Below, one piece after another: positions 1 through 7,415 of a stretch of DNA of 27,955 bases. This stretch comes from Gammaproteobacteria bacterium (GTDB taxonomy: Bacteria > Pseudomonadota > Gammaproteobacteria > GRL18). Numbering within the stretch: the stretch's first letter is position 1; the number at the start of each line of letters is the position of its first letter. The translations under genes were made by a program, and so were the position numbers. The stretch is from positions 1 to 27,955 of the forward strand of contig DAOVUK010000001.1 in NCBI GenBank assembly GCA_030632625.1. The letters run 5' to 3'. Under the pieces are notes generated by a model. That model made no database searches. It was not told the DNA's origin and saw only the letters and a program-made list of their open reading frames with translations.

Positions 1-54
1 AGTGTCACAGATGATTTTATCGATACTCGATTATATTTGAACTATAAGTTTTAA
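1..54 (+). CDS. 3' end of a probable outer-membrane beta-barrel protein (partial)
   Basis: The first 17 codons of the window are open and end in TAA at 52-54. The tail reads DTRLYLNYKF. It ends in Phe, with Tyr at -3 and Leu at -5 and -7, the alternating pattern of the last strand of outer-membrane barrels that the BAM machinery recognises. Seen: the open end and the pattern. Inferred: that this is the end of a porin or receptor. Only 17 residues are visible, so a chance open frame is possible. A weak AAGC/GCTT hairpin follows within 40 bases. Confidence 0.35.
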   Translation, partial: SVTDDFIDTRLYLNYKF

Positions 55-212
55 CAGACAAAGCTTCTTTAGGGACGAGGCTTAATCGGACAGCCATCTA
101 ATCAAACTTGATTATATTAACTTCCCTCGCAGAAGCATTTCCAAACACCCATAACTTACACTCAACCAAAGACAAAATTTTCCATGAGGAACTTCTTATT
201 ATGATTTTTATA

Positions 213-629
213 TTAAGAAATTGAAATAATTCCCCATAACTCATCTGGAGTATAAATGGGTAATTTTGCTTGCTTATAATCCTTTGCATTTCTTGTAACC
301 AAACCGTTTACTCCGCAACACTCACCAGAATAATATTGGACTGCATCTTCAAAGTCTTTGAATCCAGAGTTAAGTGAGATTTCAAGCACCTTTGAGTTAA
401 CTTCTGATATTTCAAACATATTTAATAACTTTTGTATCTCTGTTCTCGCTTTATTTCGGTTTGCTTGTTTAGAGATTAAATAGTCTAATGTTGTAATAGT
501 TGTTGCGCATAAATACCCTTCAATATTTTTCTTTTCTACCGAACTAACAATATTAGCTGAAAGCTCAACAAAGGGTTCTCTGTTCAATAAAACATCAAGA
601 ATAATATTAGTATCAAACATTATTTTCAA
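213..629 (-). CDS. PIN-domain toxin (VapC-like ribonuclease)
   Basis: A 138-residue protein with the layout of a PIN-domain nuclease, the toxin half of a type II toxin-antitoxin pair. The family cleaves RNA using a Mg2+ site built from clustered acidic residues. Visible candidates are Asp6 in the opening MKIMFDTN strand, Asp49, Glu94/Asp95 in FEDAVQYY, and Asp117 in the TRNAKDY segment typical of PIN C-termini. Its start overlaps the end of the upstream antitoxin gene by four bases (ATGA, 626-629), which implies translational coupling. Full length for the family and apparently intact. The RNA target cannot be told from sequence. Confidence 0.85.
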   Translation of the reverse strand: MKIMFDTNIILDVLLNREPFVELSANIVSSVEKKNIEGYLCATTITTLDYLISKQANRNKARTEIQKLLNMFEISEVNSKVLEISLNSGFKDFEDAVQYYSGECCGVNGLVTRNAKDYKQAKLPIYTPDELWGIISIS

Positions 630-859
630 AGGTACTTTTCCTCTAAATGTTTTTTATAATCACTTTCATCACGATTGGAGTCTAAAATTCCAATTAATGA
701 CTTTGTGATAGGAGATATGCCAGATTTTTTAGATTGTTGTGTTAATATTTGAAAGTAATCTGCTACAACTTGAGAGAGTGATTTATCATGTTGTTTTGCA
801 TAGTTTTTTGCTTGCTCTATCAATGTATTTTCAAGTCGAAGTGTTAGTTTGGTTTGCAT
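626..859 (-). CDS. DUF6364-type antitoxin of the PIN toxin
   Basis: A 77-residue protein, first in the two-gene operon. The N-terminal half (MQTKLTLRLENTLIEQAKNY, then a KSLSQVV segment) has the ribbon-helix-helix pattern of DUF6364 antitoxins: one basic/hydrophobic beta strand followed by two helices. The C-terminal tail (ILDSNRDESDYKKHLEEKYL) is the charged segment that in this family wraps and inhibits the PIN toxin. An AAGGAA ribosome binding site lies just upstream of the ATG. Antitoxins of this kind usually repress their own promoter, and an imperfect inverted repeat lies directly upstream (873-901). Confidence 0.8.
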   Translation of the reverse strand: MQTKLTLRLENTLIEQAKNYAKQHDKSLSQVVADYFQILTQQSKKSGISPITKSLIGILDSNRDESDYKKHLEEKYL

Positions 860-872
860 GGCAGTTCCTTTT

Positions 873-901
873 GACGTATCAAATAAATATAATTGTACGC
901 C
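873..901 (-). promoter_or_regulatory. Possible operator of the toxin-antitoxin operon
   Basis: An imperfect inverted repeat (GACGTA at 873-878, TACGCC at 896-901) flanks an AT-rich core 14-42 bases upstream of the antitoxin start. The position fits autoregulation by a ribbon-helix-helix antitoxin. This is inferred from position and symmetry only. Confidence 0.25.
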
Positions 902-1063
902 AAAAGTAATTGAAAAACAATTTAATTGAATTACATCAGATGTTTGGTTGTATTTTGATCATAGCGCCTGTTTAAAAACTCATACCTGAGTTGTTGAATA
1001 ACGTACATTTATAATTTATACTCACTTTACTATCGTTCAGTATGATTAAATGGAGTTAATCAA
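902..1063. other. Intergenic stretch before the transposase remnant, with a short hairpin
   Basis: No coding signal seen. A compact stem-loop with arms AACTCA (977-982) and TGAGTT (987-992) and a 4-base loop lies about 70 bases upstream of the RAYT-like remnant. RAYT transposases act on small palindromes near their genes, so it might be a relic REP-type hairpin, but one short stem is weak evidence. Confidence 0.3.
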
Positions 1064-1179
1064 ATGCTAACCCCCCGACACCAACAAATCAGCCTCTCAT
1101 ATACCCGTACTATCACTGTATTTCTCGCTGTGTCAGACGAACCTTCCTGTGCGGGACTGATGTCCAGTTATCATTTTAA
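1064..1179 (+). pseudogene. N-terminal remnant of a RAYT/Y1-type transposase
   Basis: An ATG at 1064 with GGAG ten bases upstream opens a frame reading MLTPRHQQISLSYTR. The next segment of the family, YYHCISRCVRRTFLCG, continues in a different frame from 1108 and stops at TAA 1177-1179. Together they match the conserved N-terminus of REP-associated tyrosine transposases (Y1 transposase superfamily), whose genes are normally several hundred codons. The frame changes near 1107 and everything after the LCG motif is missing, including the catalytic HUH and tyrosine region. The gene is therefore dead, truncated and frameshifted. Seen: the motif split over two frames. Known: the family pattern. Confidence 0.75.
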
Positions 1180-1803
1180 GTCATTTAAAATTGAATGTAA
1201 GAAGGTTTTCTAATATGTTAGCAAGACCCTTAGCTACAGAAATAAGTATGTAACTAATATTAGAGCATTGGACGTAAACTGCTATTTCAGTAACCAGCTA
1301 AAATATAGATCACGACCCTTTTCTGTTAATTGGACAATGTTCTCCAGATTCTTATCCAGGACAAAAAGCAGTAATTTCTAAAACGTCAAATTTATCGGTG
1401 ACATATTAAAATTTTATGTCGGTAAGAGCACTAAGCGGTGGTTGATTCGGCAGCAATGTGGTGTAAGCAGACCTTCGGTGAATATGCAGGTTTTGACCTT
1501 AAGCACCAATTTTGTATATTTAATCTTCTCGAATTGAATTCCACAAACCGGCAATTCCCAATAATTAAAAAATTAGCCGGGATGTCTTTTTTATCTCTGA
1601 GATTAGTGCGTGTATTGATTTAATGATGGGGACTTAATATCGTAAGTAAACGACTATAGCAGTAATTGAGGCCAATTATCTAAATGGGGAAAATTAGTCC
1701 ATTTTAAATAAATTAAGTACAAGTGGAATTAATTTGATGATAAATTATCTGAGTAAAATATATAAATTGAGCTAGATACTCATTTAACCAGTCAGTCTTG
1801 TAA
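1180..1803. other. Unassigned AT-rich gap downstream of the transposase remnant
   Basis: About 620 bases with stops in every frame, apart from a 61-codon stretch that opens with GTG at 1438 and lacks a ribosome binding site. Its beginning (WCKQTFGEYAG) vaguely recalls the W....FG opening of IS4/Tn5-type transposase DNA-binding domains, but the homology does not continue. Probably decayed mobile DNA. No RNA gene or clear terminator seen. Confidence 0.35.
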
Positions 1804-1824
1804 TGATAATGAAAGTTGTTATCA
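1804..1824 (+). promoter_or_regulatory. Fur-family-like operator upstream of the metal-uptake operon
   Basis: A 21-base imperfect palindrome begins TGATAAT and ends GTTATCA. By eye it matches the 21-base classical Fur-box consensus at 17 of 21 positions. It lies 70 bases upstream of the first gene of a zinc/manganese-type uptake operon. Fur-family repressors (Fur, Zur, Mur) bind such sites when metal-loaded. The genes suggest Zur or Mur, while the site itself looks most like Fur. A second symmetrical site, TGTTA-N7-TAACA (1870-1886), has the half-sites of a Zur box but two extra bases of spacing. Confidence 0.55.
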
Positions 1825-1893
1825 TTTAAAATAAAATTCAAAAGAGACAGTAATTATCTGAGTTAATTCTGTTAAAGTGCATAACAATTACCA

Positions 1894-2178
1894 ATGAAGC
1901 ATCATAAAAACAATCTAATATATACTTCTTTGATAAGTATTCTCTTGCTTATTGGGCAATTGGGTGTGCTTGTTCATGCAGAAGAACATCCTTTTCATAA
2001 CTCCCATGAGTCTTGTAAGGTTTTTGCTGCTGTAGAGCAAACGGATAGTACTCTTGTTATTAACAATATTGATTTGCCGGTCATAAAAAATGATGCTCCG
2101 GATATTTGTTTCATCATTTCTGAATTATCTGTTTCACTGAGCGTTTATCAGGCCCGAGCTCCTCCTTTCTTTTCGTAA
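1894..2178 (+). CDS. Small exported protein heading the metal operon
   Basis: A 94-residue protein with a signal peptide (basic start, hydrophobic stretch at about 10-27, likely cleaved after VHA). The mature part begins with acidic and histidine residues (EEHPFHNSHESC) that could bind metal. It ends in a RAPPF motif like that of small DUF2946-type exported proteins often found beside copper or zinc genes. It is first behind the Fur-like operator, about 76 bases before the channel gene. No good ribosome binding site precedes the ATG. The role is unknown; a periplasmic metal-binding or sensing accessory is a guess from context. Confidence 0.6.
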   Translation: MKHHKNNLIYTSLISILLLIGQLGVLVHAEEHPFHNSHESCKVFAAVEQTDSTLVINNIDLPVIKNDAPDICFIISELSVSLSVYQARAPPFFS

Positions 2179-2254
2179 TCCTTTACAAATTATTACACCG
2201 TTATAAATATTAAGTATTTGTAACTGAATTTTCTTGATTACGGAAGAGTTTCTT

Positions 2255-3640
2255 ATGCGTAAAAAATTTCTCGCGGCTGCAACAATTGCAGCCATATCAA
2301 ACATCAACCCTGTGTGGGCCATTAGTGATATTGAGGCCCTTAGAATACAGGTTGAAGCATTAAAAAAAGATTATGAACAACGTATTAATGCGTTGGAAAA
2401 CAGATTGAAACAATCGGAAGAAAAGGCACAGATAGCACAGCAAAAAGTAGAACAGGTCGCTGAGAAAGTCGAAAAAACAAAAAACACTTCAAGAACAGGA
2501 CAAGGTAATTTTAATCCTGAGATCAGTCTTATACTGGACGGTCGATATGCAGATTTTAATAATGATTCAGACGCCTATAAATTACCTGGTTTCGCTCTTG
2601 GAAATGAAGCGGGGTTGGGAGAAGAAGGTTTTTCAATTGGCCATACTGAATTGACTATCAGCGCCAATGCAGATGATAAATTTTATGGTAAAGCAACATT
2701 GGCAATCCATGACCATGAAGGTGAAACTAAAACCGATTTGGAAGAGGCTTATATTCAAACTCTGGGACTAGGACATGGACTAACATTAAAAGCCGGACGT
2801 TTTTATTCTGCTATTGGTTATCTGAATGAACAGCATGAACATCTTTGGGATTTTGCCGACGCACCTTTAATTTATCGGGGGTTGTTTGGTGATCAACTTC
2901 GCGATGATGGATTACAAGTAACCTATGTGGCACCAACCGATACATTTATGCAAGTAGGTACTGAATTATTTCGTGGTGATCGTTTTCCAGGAGGAGGTAG
3001 TCATGACGGTGTGGGGGCCTGGACCGTTTTTGCTAATATTGGAGGAGACATTGGTATAGAACATAGTTGGCAACTTGGACTCAATCACTGGCGAGAAAAT
3101 GATGTCGATGACCGTACTAGTGGTGGCCACAGCCATGAAGGCGCGGCAGCAGAAACCTCATCATTTTCAGGGGATAGCAAGATCAGTTCTTTGGATCTGG
3201 TTTACAAATGGGCTCCCAATGGCAATCCAACCAGTCGAAATTTTAAACTCCAGTTCGAATATTTTGACCTTCGTGAAGATGGAAGCATTACGATGCTCAA
3301 TAGTGGACCACCGGAAGAATTTTCAACTTACGATGGTCAAAAGGATGGCTGGTATGCTCAGGCTATCTATCAATTTAAGCCTCATTGGCGAACAGGTATT
3401 CGTTATGATCGACTCAGTAGTAATAATAAAGGTTCGGATGAAGATGTACTGGCTGAAGCAGGACTTGATGACAAAGGACATACACCAGAACGTTATAGTG
3501 CGATGCTGGAATGGCTACCCAGTGAATACAGCCGGATAAGATTACAATATAACCGGGATGATTCTTATGAAAATGCTGATAACCAGATTTTTTTACAATA
3601 TACCCTCAGCCTGGGCAGTCATGGCGCTCACCAATTCTAG
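2255..3640 (+). CDS. Porin-like outer-membrane protein of a metal-uptake operon
   Basis: A 461-residue protein from the ATG at 2255, preferred over TTG at 2234 because it yields a clean signal peptide (MRKKFLAAATIAAIS..., cut near VWA) and has GGAAG upstream. After the signal comes a coiled coil of about 55 residues (heptads in IEALRIQVEALKKDYEQRIN and onward), as in trimeric porins that reach toward the cell wall. The rest is alternating beta-strand sequence with several His/Asp/Glu loops (IHDHEGE, NEQHEH, GGHSHEG) and a C-terminal Phe (GAHQF). It is not a TonB-dependent receptor: there is no plug domain and no TonB box. Its place before the ABC genes suggests diffusion of metal across the outer membrane. 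The substrate is inferred. Confidence 0.75.
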   Translation: MRKKFLAAATIAAISNINPVWAISDIEALRIQVEALKKDYEQRINALENRLKQSEEKAQIAQQKVEQVAEKVEKTKNTSRTGQGNFNPEISLILDGRYADFNNDSDAYKLPGFALGNEAGLGEEGFSIGHTELTISANADDKFYGKATLAIHDHEGETKTDLEEAYIQTLGLGHGLTLKAGRFYSAIGYLNEQHEHLWDFADAPLIYRGLFGDQLRDDGLQVTYVAPTDTFMQVGTELFRGDRFPGGGSHDGVGAWTVFANIGGDIGIEHSWQLGLNHWRENDVDDRTSGGHSHEGAAAETSSFSGDSKISSLDLVYKWAPNGNPTSRNFKLQFEYFDLREDGSITMLNSGPPEEFSTYDGQKDGWYAQAIYQFKPHWRTGIRYDRLSSNNKGSDEDVLAEAGLDDKGHTPERYSAMLEWLPSEYSRIRLQYNRDDSYENADNQIFLQYTLSLGSHGAHQF

Positions 3641-3652
3641 GAGAATTAAAGA

Positions 3653-4555
3653 ATGTTTAATCCAATAAAAAAACACCTGTTTATAATGTTAGCTTTTTCT
3701 CTCTGGGCAAACAATAGTCACTCAGTAATTAATGTTTTTGCCTGTGAACCCGAATGGGCATCACTGGTGCAGATTTTAGGTGGCGACAAGGTAAGCGTTT
3801 TTAGTGCAACAACAGCATTACAGGATCCGCACCACATACAAGCTCGACCCAGTTTAATCGCGAAAACTCGCCGTGCCGATCTTCTGATTTGTACTGGAGC
3901 AGAATTAGAAGCGGGCTGGTTGCCGCTACTGTTAAGAAAATCCGGTAATGGAAAAATTCTGACGGGTCAACCAGGCCATTTTATGAGCGCAGATCATGTG
4001 ACTTTATTGGAAAAGCCTAAATTATTGGATCGTAGCCTTGGGGATGTTCATGCCGATGGTAATCCACATATTCATCTTGATCCGCACAGAATCATGATTA
4101 TTGCTGGAGCACTGACTAAGACTCTAAGTCTAATTGATCCTGATAATCAGAACGATTATCAAAATAATTGGATCAGTTTTAAGAATACATGGTCCAGAGC
4201 GATCACCAATTGGGAACAACAAAGTCAATCATTACGGGGCAAAAAAATTGTTGTTAATCACAATAGCTGGGTTTATCTTGAAGACTGGTTAAAATTAGAA
4301 CGAGTGGCAACATTAGAGCCAAAACCCGGGATTGCACCAAGCAGCGCACATTTGACACAGGTTCTTGCTGAATTGAAGCAGAATCAGGCGGACATGATCC
4401 TTTATGCAACCTATCAAAATGACAAAGCTGTTCGCTGGCTGGCAGATAAGACCCATATTCCTGTCGTTGCATTACCCTTCAGTGTAAGCAGTGACGAGAC
4501 CTTATTTCAGTGGTATGAGAGGATTTTAAGTCAGCTCCTGGATATTAAACAATGA
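3653..4555 (+). CDS. Metal ABC transporter periplasmic binding protein (ZnuA/cluster A-I type)
   Basis: A 300-residue protein with a signal peptide ending near SHS (residue 24) and the fold pattern of zinc/manganese binding proteins. Likely metal ligands are His60/His61 in the DPHH motif, His139 in NPHIHLDP and His203 in VNHNSW; the fourth, acidic or solvent-exposed, ligand is less clear. The long His-rich loop of many ZnuA proteins is absent; only a few scattered histidines and acids (DVHADGNPH) occupy that place. It starts 12 bases after the porin gene and its end overlaps the permease start (ATGA), so the three genes are surely co-transcribed. Zinc is more likely than manganese, but the metal is not proven. 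Confidence 0.88.
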   Translation: MFNPIKKHLFIMLAFSLWANNSHSVINVFACEPEWASLVQILGGDKVSVFSATTALQDPHHIQARPSLIAKTRRADLLICTGAELEAGWLPLLLRKSGNGKILTGQPGHFMSADHVTLLEKPKLLDRSLGDVHADGNPHIHLDPHRIMIIAGALTKTLSLIDPDNQNDYQNNWISFKNTWSRAITNWEQQSQSLRGKKIVVNHNSWVYLEDWLKLERVATLEPKPGIAPSSAHLTQVLAELKQNQADMILYATYQNDKAVRWLADKTHIPVVALPFSVSSDETLFQWYERILSQLLDIKQ

Positions 4556-5334
4556 ACGTTGACGGAATGACTTTAAGTATCCTTGGCCCCGCTTTTATAG
4601 CAGGACTTCTAGTTGTGGCTACTCATGTACCATTAGGACAGGAGGTGCTCAAGCGGGGTATTATTTTTATTGATCTGGCCATCGCGCAGATTGCCGGACT
4701 GGGTGTTATTCTAGCCAGCCAATTTGGTTGGCAGGCACATGGCTGGGAAGTGCAATTGGCTGCTTTAACCAGTGCCTTGATTGGTGCCTGGATATTAAGT
4801 TTGATGGAAAAATTTTGGGGCTCAATTCAAGAAGCACTGATAGGCGTGATATTTATTTTGTCAGCAACAGCCAGCATTTTATTATTGGCAAATAATCCTC
4901 AGGGGGGCGAGCATCTTAAAGAGTTATTAGTGGGTCAGATCCTTTGGGTTACCTGGGAGCAACTTATACCAATTGCGTTAATGACAATAGCTATTTTAGT
5001 TGCATGGTTTAAGTTCAGACAATACTTTAATGGTATGGGGTTTTATCTGATTTTTGCTATGGCCGTAACCAGCTCGGTTCAATTGGTTGGGGTTTATCTG
5101 GTTTTTGCCAGTCTTATTATTCCAGCTCTGGCCAGTAATAATTATAAAGCCAAACCAGCGTTAATAATTGGCTATACCGTCGGTATTTTGGGATATGGTT
5201 TGGGGTTAATATTTTCTTCGATAATCGATTTACCAAGTGGTGCAGTTATTGTCTGGAGTATTACTATAATCGCCTTAATAATTCAGATCATATTCAAGAG
5301 AAAATTAAAAAAAACACCAAAATACTTAAATTGA
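4552..5334 (+). CDS. Metal ABC transporter permease (ZnuB-like, ABC-3 family)
   Basis: A 260-residue, strongly hydrophobic protein with about eight predicted membrane helices, matching ABC-3 permeases for zinc or manganese. Typical features are the ALIGVIFILSAT segment and the late VGVYLVFASLIIPALAS motif, the family hallmark preceding the coupling region. It overlaps the binding-protein gene by four bases. Such permeases need an ATPase (ZnuC), but none follows: the next 700 bases are non-coding and no Walker motif is visible nearby in the operon. The ATPase must be encoded elsewhere or shared. A short hairpin lies 18 bases downstream. Confidence 0.88.
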   Translation: MNVDGMTLSILGPAFIAGLLVVATHVPLGQEVLKRGIIFIDLAIAQIAGLGVILASQFGWQAHGWEVQLAALTSALIGAWILSLMEKFWGSIQEALIGVIFILSATASILLLANNPQGGEHLKELLVGQILWVTWEQLIPIALMTIAILVAWFKFRQYFNGMGFYLIFAMAVTSSVQLVGVYLVFASLIIPALASNNYKAKPALIIGYTVGILGYGLGLIFSSIIDLPSGAVIVWSITIIALIIQIIFKRKLKKTPKYLN

Positions 5335-5351
5335 ATGGCTGCTCAGTCAGG

Positions 5352-5371
5352 AAGCACCTAAAAATGTGCTT
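5352..5371 (+). terminator. Short hairpin after the metal operon
   Basis: The arms AAGCAC (5352-5357) and GTGCTT (5366-5371) enclose an 8-base loop shortly after the permease stop. No T-run follows, so it may stabilise the 3' end rather than act as an intrinsic terminator. Confidence 0.35.
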
Positions 5372-5862
5372 GAATAAAGTCCTAAGAATGAGCATTTAGT
5401 ACTCACAGAGATATTAAAATCTAATATTTCACTGATGATGTAGTTGAATTTATAATTGCTGCTTTTTTACTGAATTCAAGTTCGAATAAATTTGCTCTAA
5501 TGGCGGGATTGGGACGACAGGACTAGTTCATAATCCTGATAGTGAGCGTCTGCAATGAGCATATTGCTGCCGGAACAACTACCGGTTTGTGCTCTTTTCT
5601 ACTGAAGTTAAAAAATAATTCTAACTGTTTTTTTTGAGCTTTTAAAATGGCGGCTTTGTGGATTTCAAATATAAAAGAAGCGTTTTCCTATTATTTCCAA
5701 AAAGGTTCGTGAACTACATTTAAGCTGGTTACTAAAATAACCGCTAAACGCCCTTAGTGTATTGAATAAGAAAATTCTAATTTTCGGCTTTAGCGACAAA
5801 ATTGTAAGATTAGATTCAAGCTGTAATATGATCCTTGTAAGATCGAGTTCGAGTCAATACAC
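5372..5862. other. Non-coding gap after the metal operon
   Basis: About 490 AT-rich bases with no credible gene. I looked for a displaced or decayed ATPase (Walker A, LSGGQ, Walker B words) and found none. Small inverted repeats are present (CAGGA/TCCTG near 5519-5540, CCGG/CCGG near 5574-5588) but no convincing RNA structure. It may be old, decayed DNA next to the palindromic element at 5863. Confidence 0.35.
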
Positions 5863-6043
5863 TTTAACCTGGAAAAATCACTTGAACCTATTACGATCGC
5901 CCAGGGGACCGAATCTTCATGGCTTTCCAAAACATTTTAATTTCATCATACAAGGGTGACTACGAATAAAGCTAAAATAACTTGTAAAGCCATGAAGATT
6001 CGGTGCCCTTGGGGTACTATTCAACTGATTTTTCCAGGTTTAA
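5863..6043. repeat. Palindromic MITE-like element, copy 1
   Basis: A 181-bp unit with long inverted arms. The left arm (5863-5926) starts TTTAACCTGGAAAAATCA and ends GAATCTTCATGGCTTT. The right arm (5986-6043) is its near-perfect reverse complement, except for a diverged patch in the middle of each arm. The 59-base loop contains GGGTGACTACGAATAAA (5954-5970), which is repeated exactly in copy 2 at 7936-8121. There is no coding capacity. The arms would form a very long hairpin in RNA. The right tip supplies the stop codon of the DUF808 gene on the minus strand. Most likely a miniature non-autonomous mobile element; its transposase source is unknown. Confidence 0.8.
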
Positions 6044-6933
6044 GCAGGTGCGTCACTTTTTTCATTTTTCTGAGCATTCACAAAATGCATCACTATCAGC
6101 AAGAACATGCCAATCATCAGGCCAACGACCAGTTCAGAGATTATTGAAGGAATACCAGATAAAAAATGATGCAGCATGTCAATATTGTGAACATACATTC
6201 CACCCCCTACTAACAGCATTGCAATCGTACCAACAAGGCCAAGAAAGCGGATCACTTTTGGCAAAGCCGCCACCAGAAATTCTCCGCCACGTTTCATTAT
6301 GCGTGCTTTAAATCCCTCCAGGGATGCCGAGTACTCAATGAAATGAAGGCCTGTATCATCCATACGCACCAAAAGTGCAACCAGTCCATAGACACCGACT
6401 GTTGCCAGCAGAGCAATAAAACTGACGACTAAAACCTGTATTATCAAAGACTGTTCAAGCACTGTTCCTAACGAGATGATGACGATTTCAATGGAGAGGA
6501 TAAAATCAGTACGCACGGCGGCTTTAATTTTTTTTGATTCGAGGACCACAACATCTTTTGCACTGGCGGTCTCTTTTGCCGCAATCGTTTCCGGTTCGTG
6601 TTTCACGAACCATTCATATACCTTTTCTGCACCTTCATAACTAAGATAAGCACCACCAAGCAATAATATAGGGACGATTAGCCAGGGCATGAAGGCACTT
6701 AACAAAAAGGCAATTGGCAGAATGATGACTTTATTGAGCATTGAGCCCTTCGTGATGGCCCAAATTACCGGCAGTTCACGTGAGGCAGAAAATCCCGTCG
6801 CCTTTTCTGCATTGACAGCCAGATCATCGCCTAATAAAGCGACTGTTTTTTTTGCCGCAATTTTACTCATTACTGCCGCATCATCCAGCAGCATAGCGAC
6901 ATCATCAAGAATTGCAAATATTCCACTTGCCAT
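6040..6933 (-). CDS. yedI: DUF808 family inner-membrane protein (YedI-like)
   Basis: A 297-residue protein, close to the length of E. coli YedI (about 305). The N-terminus (MASGIFAILDDVAMLLDDAAVMSKIAAKKTVALLGDDLAVNAEK) is the highly conserved DUF808 opening. Hydrophobic helices follow near residues 70-100, 145-190 and 225-285. Function is unknown across the family; it is presumed to sit in the inner membrane. An AAGG site lies upstream of the ATG. The gene stands alone. Its TAA stop (6040-6042) lies within the tip of palindromic element copy 1, so the element inserted at, or shaped, the 3' end; the last residues SDAPA may be locally altered. The element's hairpin could serve as its terminator. 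Confidence 0.9.
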   Translation of the reverse strand: MASGIFAILDDVAMLLDDAAVMSKIAAKKTVALLGDDLAVNAEKATGFSASRELPVIWAITKGSMLNKVIILPIAFLLSAFMPWLIVPILLLGGAYLSYEGAEKVYEWFVKHEPETIAAKETASAKDVVVLESKKIKAAVRTDFILSIEIVIISLGTVLEQSLIIQVLVVSFIALLATVGVYGLVALLVRMDDTGLHFIEYSASLEGFKARIMKRGGEFLVAALPKVIRFLGLVGTIAMLLVGGGMYVHNIDMLHHFLSGIPSIISELVVGLMIGMFLLIVMHFVNAQKNEKSDAPA

Positions 6934-7096
6934 CAGTTTTAAGACCTTAATTAGTAAGAGATATAGTTCCTCAATGATTATATGGCAGGTGATGAACCTG
7001 TCAATTGATAGAGATCAATATTAGCTGATTATTATATATTAATCTATTGATAATGAGAAATAATATGCCACACTATAAGTGAGGGAGCCGTAAATA
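6934..7096. other. Upstream region of the DUF808 gene
   Basis: AT-rich, with small hairpins (CAGGT/ACCTG at about 6983-6997 and ATTGAT-AGAG-ATCAAT at about 7003-7018). It should hold the minus-strand promoter for the DUF808 gene, but I cannot place -35 and -10 boxes with confidence. Confidence 0.3.
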
Positions 7097-7287
7097 TATA
7101 CCCATGATACTTGCCAAAAGTAGGCTCTACGAAGAGAAAATGCAGACTTCGTTCTCTTTATTTATGAGAAGTAACTTAAAGCCTCAATCATGTAGTACTT
7201 ATACACTCAATCGGCTCTAAGTCAAAATGCCTCGCTGCGCCCCGAAGGAAGTGCCCTTGGGGTGCATTTCCAAGTATCACGGGTATA
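7097..7287. repeat. Second type of terminal-inverted-repeat element
   Basis: A 191-bp unit bounded by TATACCCATGATACTTG (7097-7113) and its reverse complement with one mismatch (7271-7287). The inside has no open frame but several internal symmetries, such as AGAGAA/TTCTCT near 7134-7159 and repeated GGCTCTA words. It shares the 13-base word GTGCCCTTGGGGT (7251-7263) with copy 1 of the other element (6003-6015), which hints at mosaic or common ancestry. No target duplication is clear. Probably a MITE or structured repeat lying between the DUF808 gene and the Tyr-rich protein gene. Confidence 0.6.
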
Positions 7288-7415
7288 GATAACGGTATAA
7301 ATGATGGAAATTGATTTTGATTTTGCCAAAAGTAAATTTGGGGGGATAAAGACGGGTTCTGACTTCTTATGCCAGCCTGCCTGAGATGATAGATTATTCA
7401 ATCGGGAGGTGTGTT

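Noticed and set aside
1438..1623. 61-codon GTG frame between the RAYT remnant and the metal operon
   Set aside because: No ribosome binding site, and only a faint likeness at the start to IS4-type transposases; treated as unassigned gap.
5335..5862. Possible missing ZnuC ATPase gene or remnant after the permease
   Set aside because: No Walker A, signature or Walker B words seen in either direction; the stretch is non-coding.
6003..6311. Plus-strand frame antisense to the DUF808 gene
   Set aside because: It runs through the palindromic element and the opposite strand of a conserved gene; shadow frame.
7048..7068. GATAAT-rich stretch resembling half a Fur box
   Set aside because: Matches only one side of the palindrome and is far from a start codon; common in AT-rich DNA.
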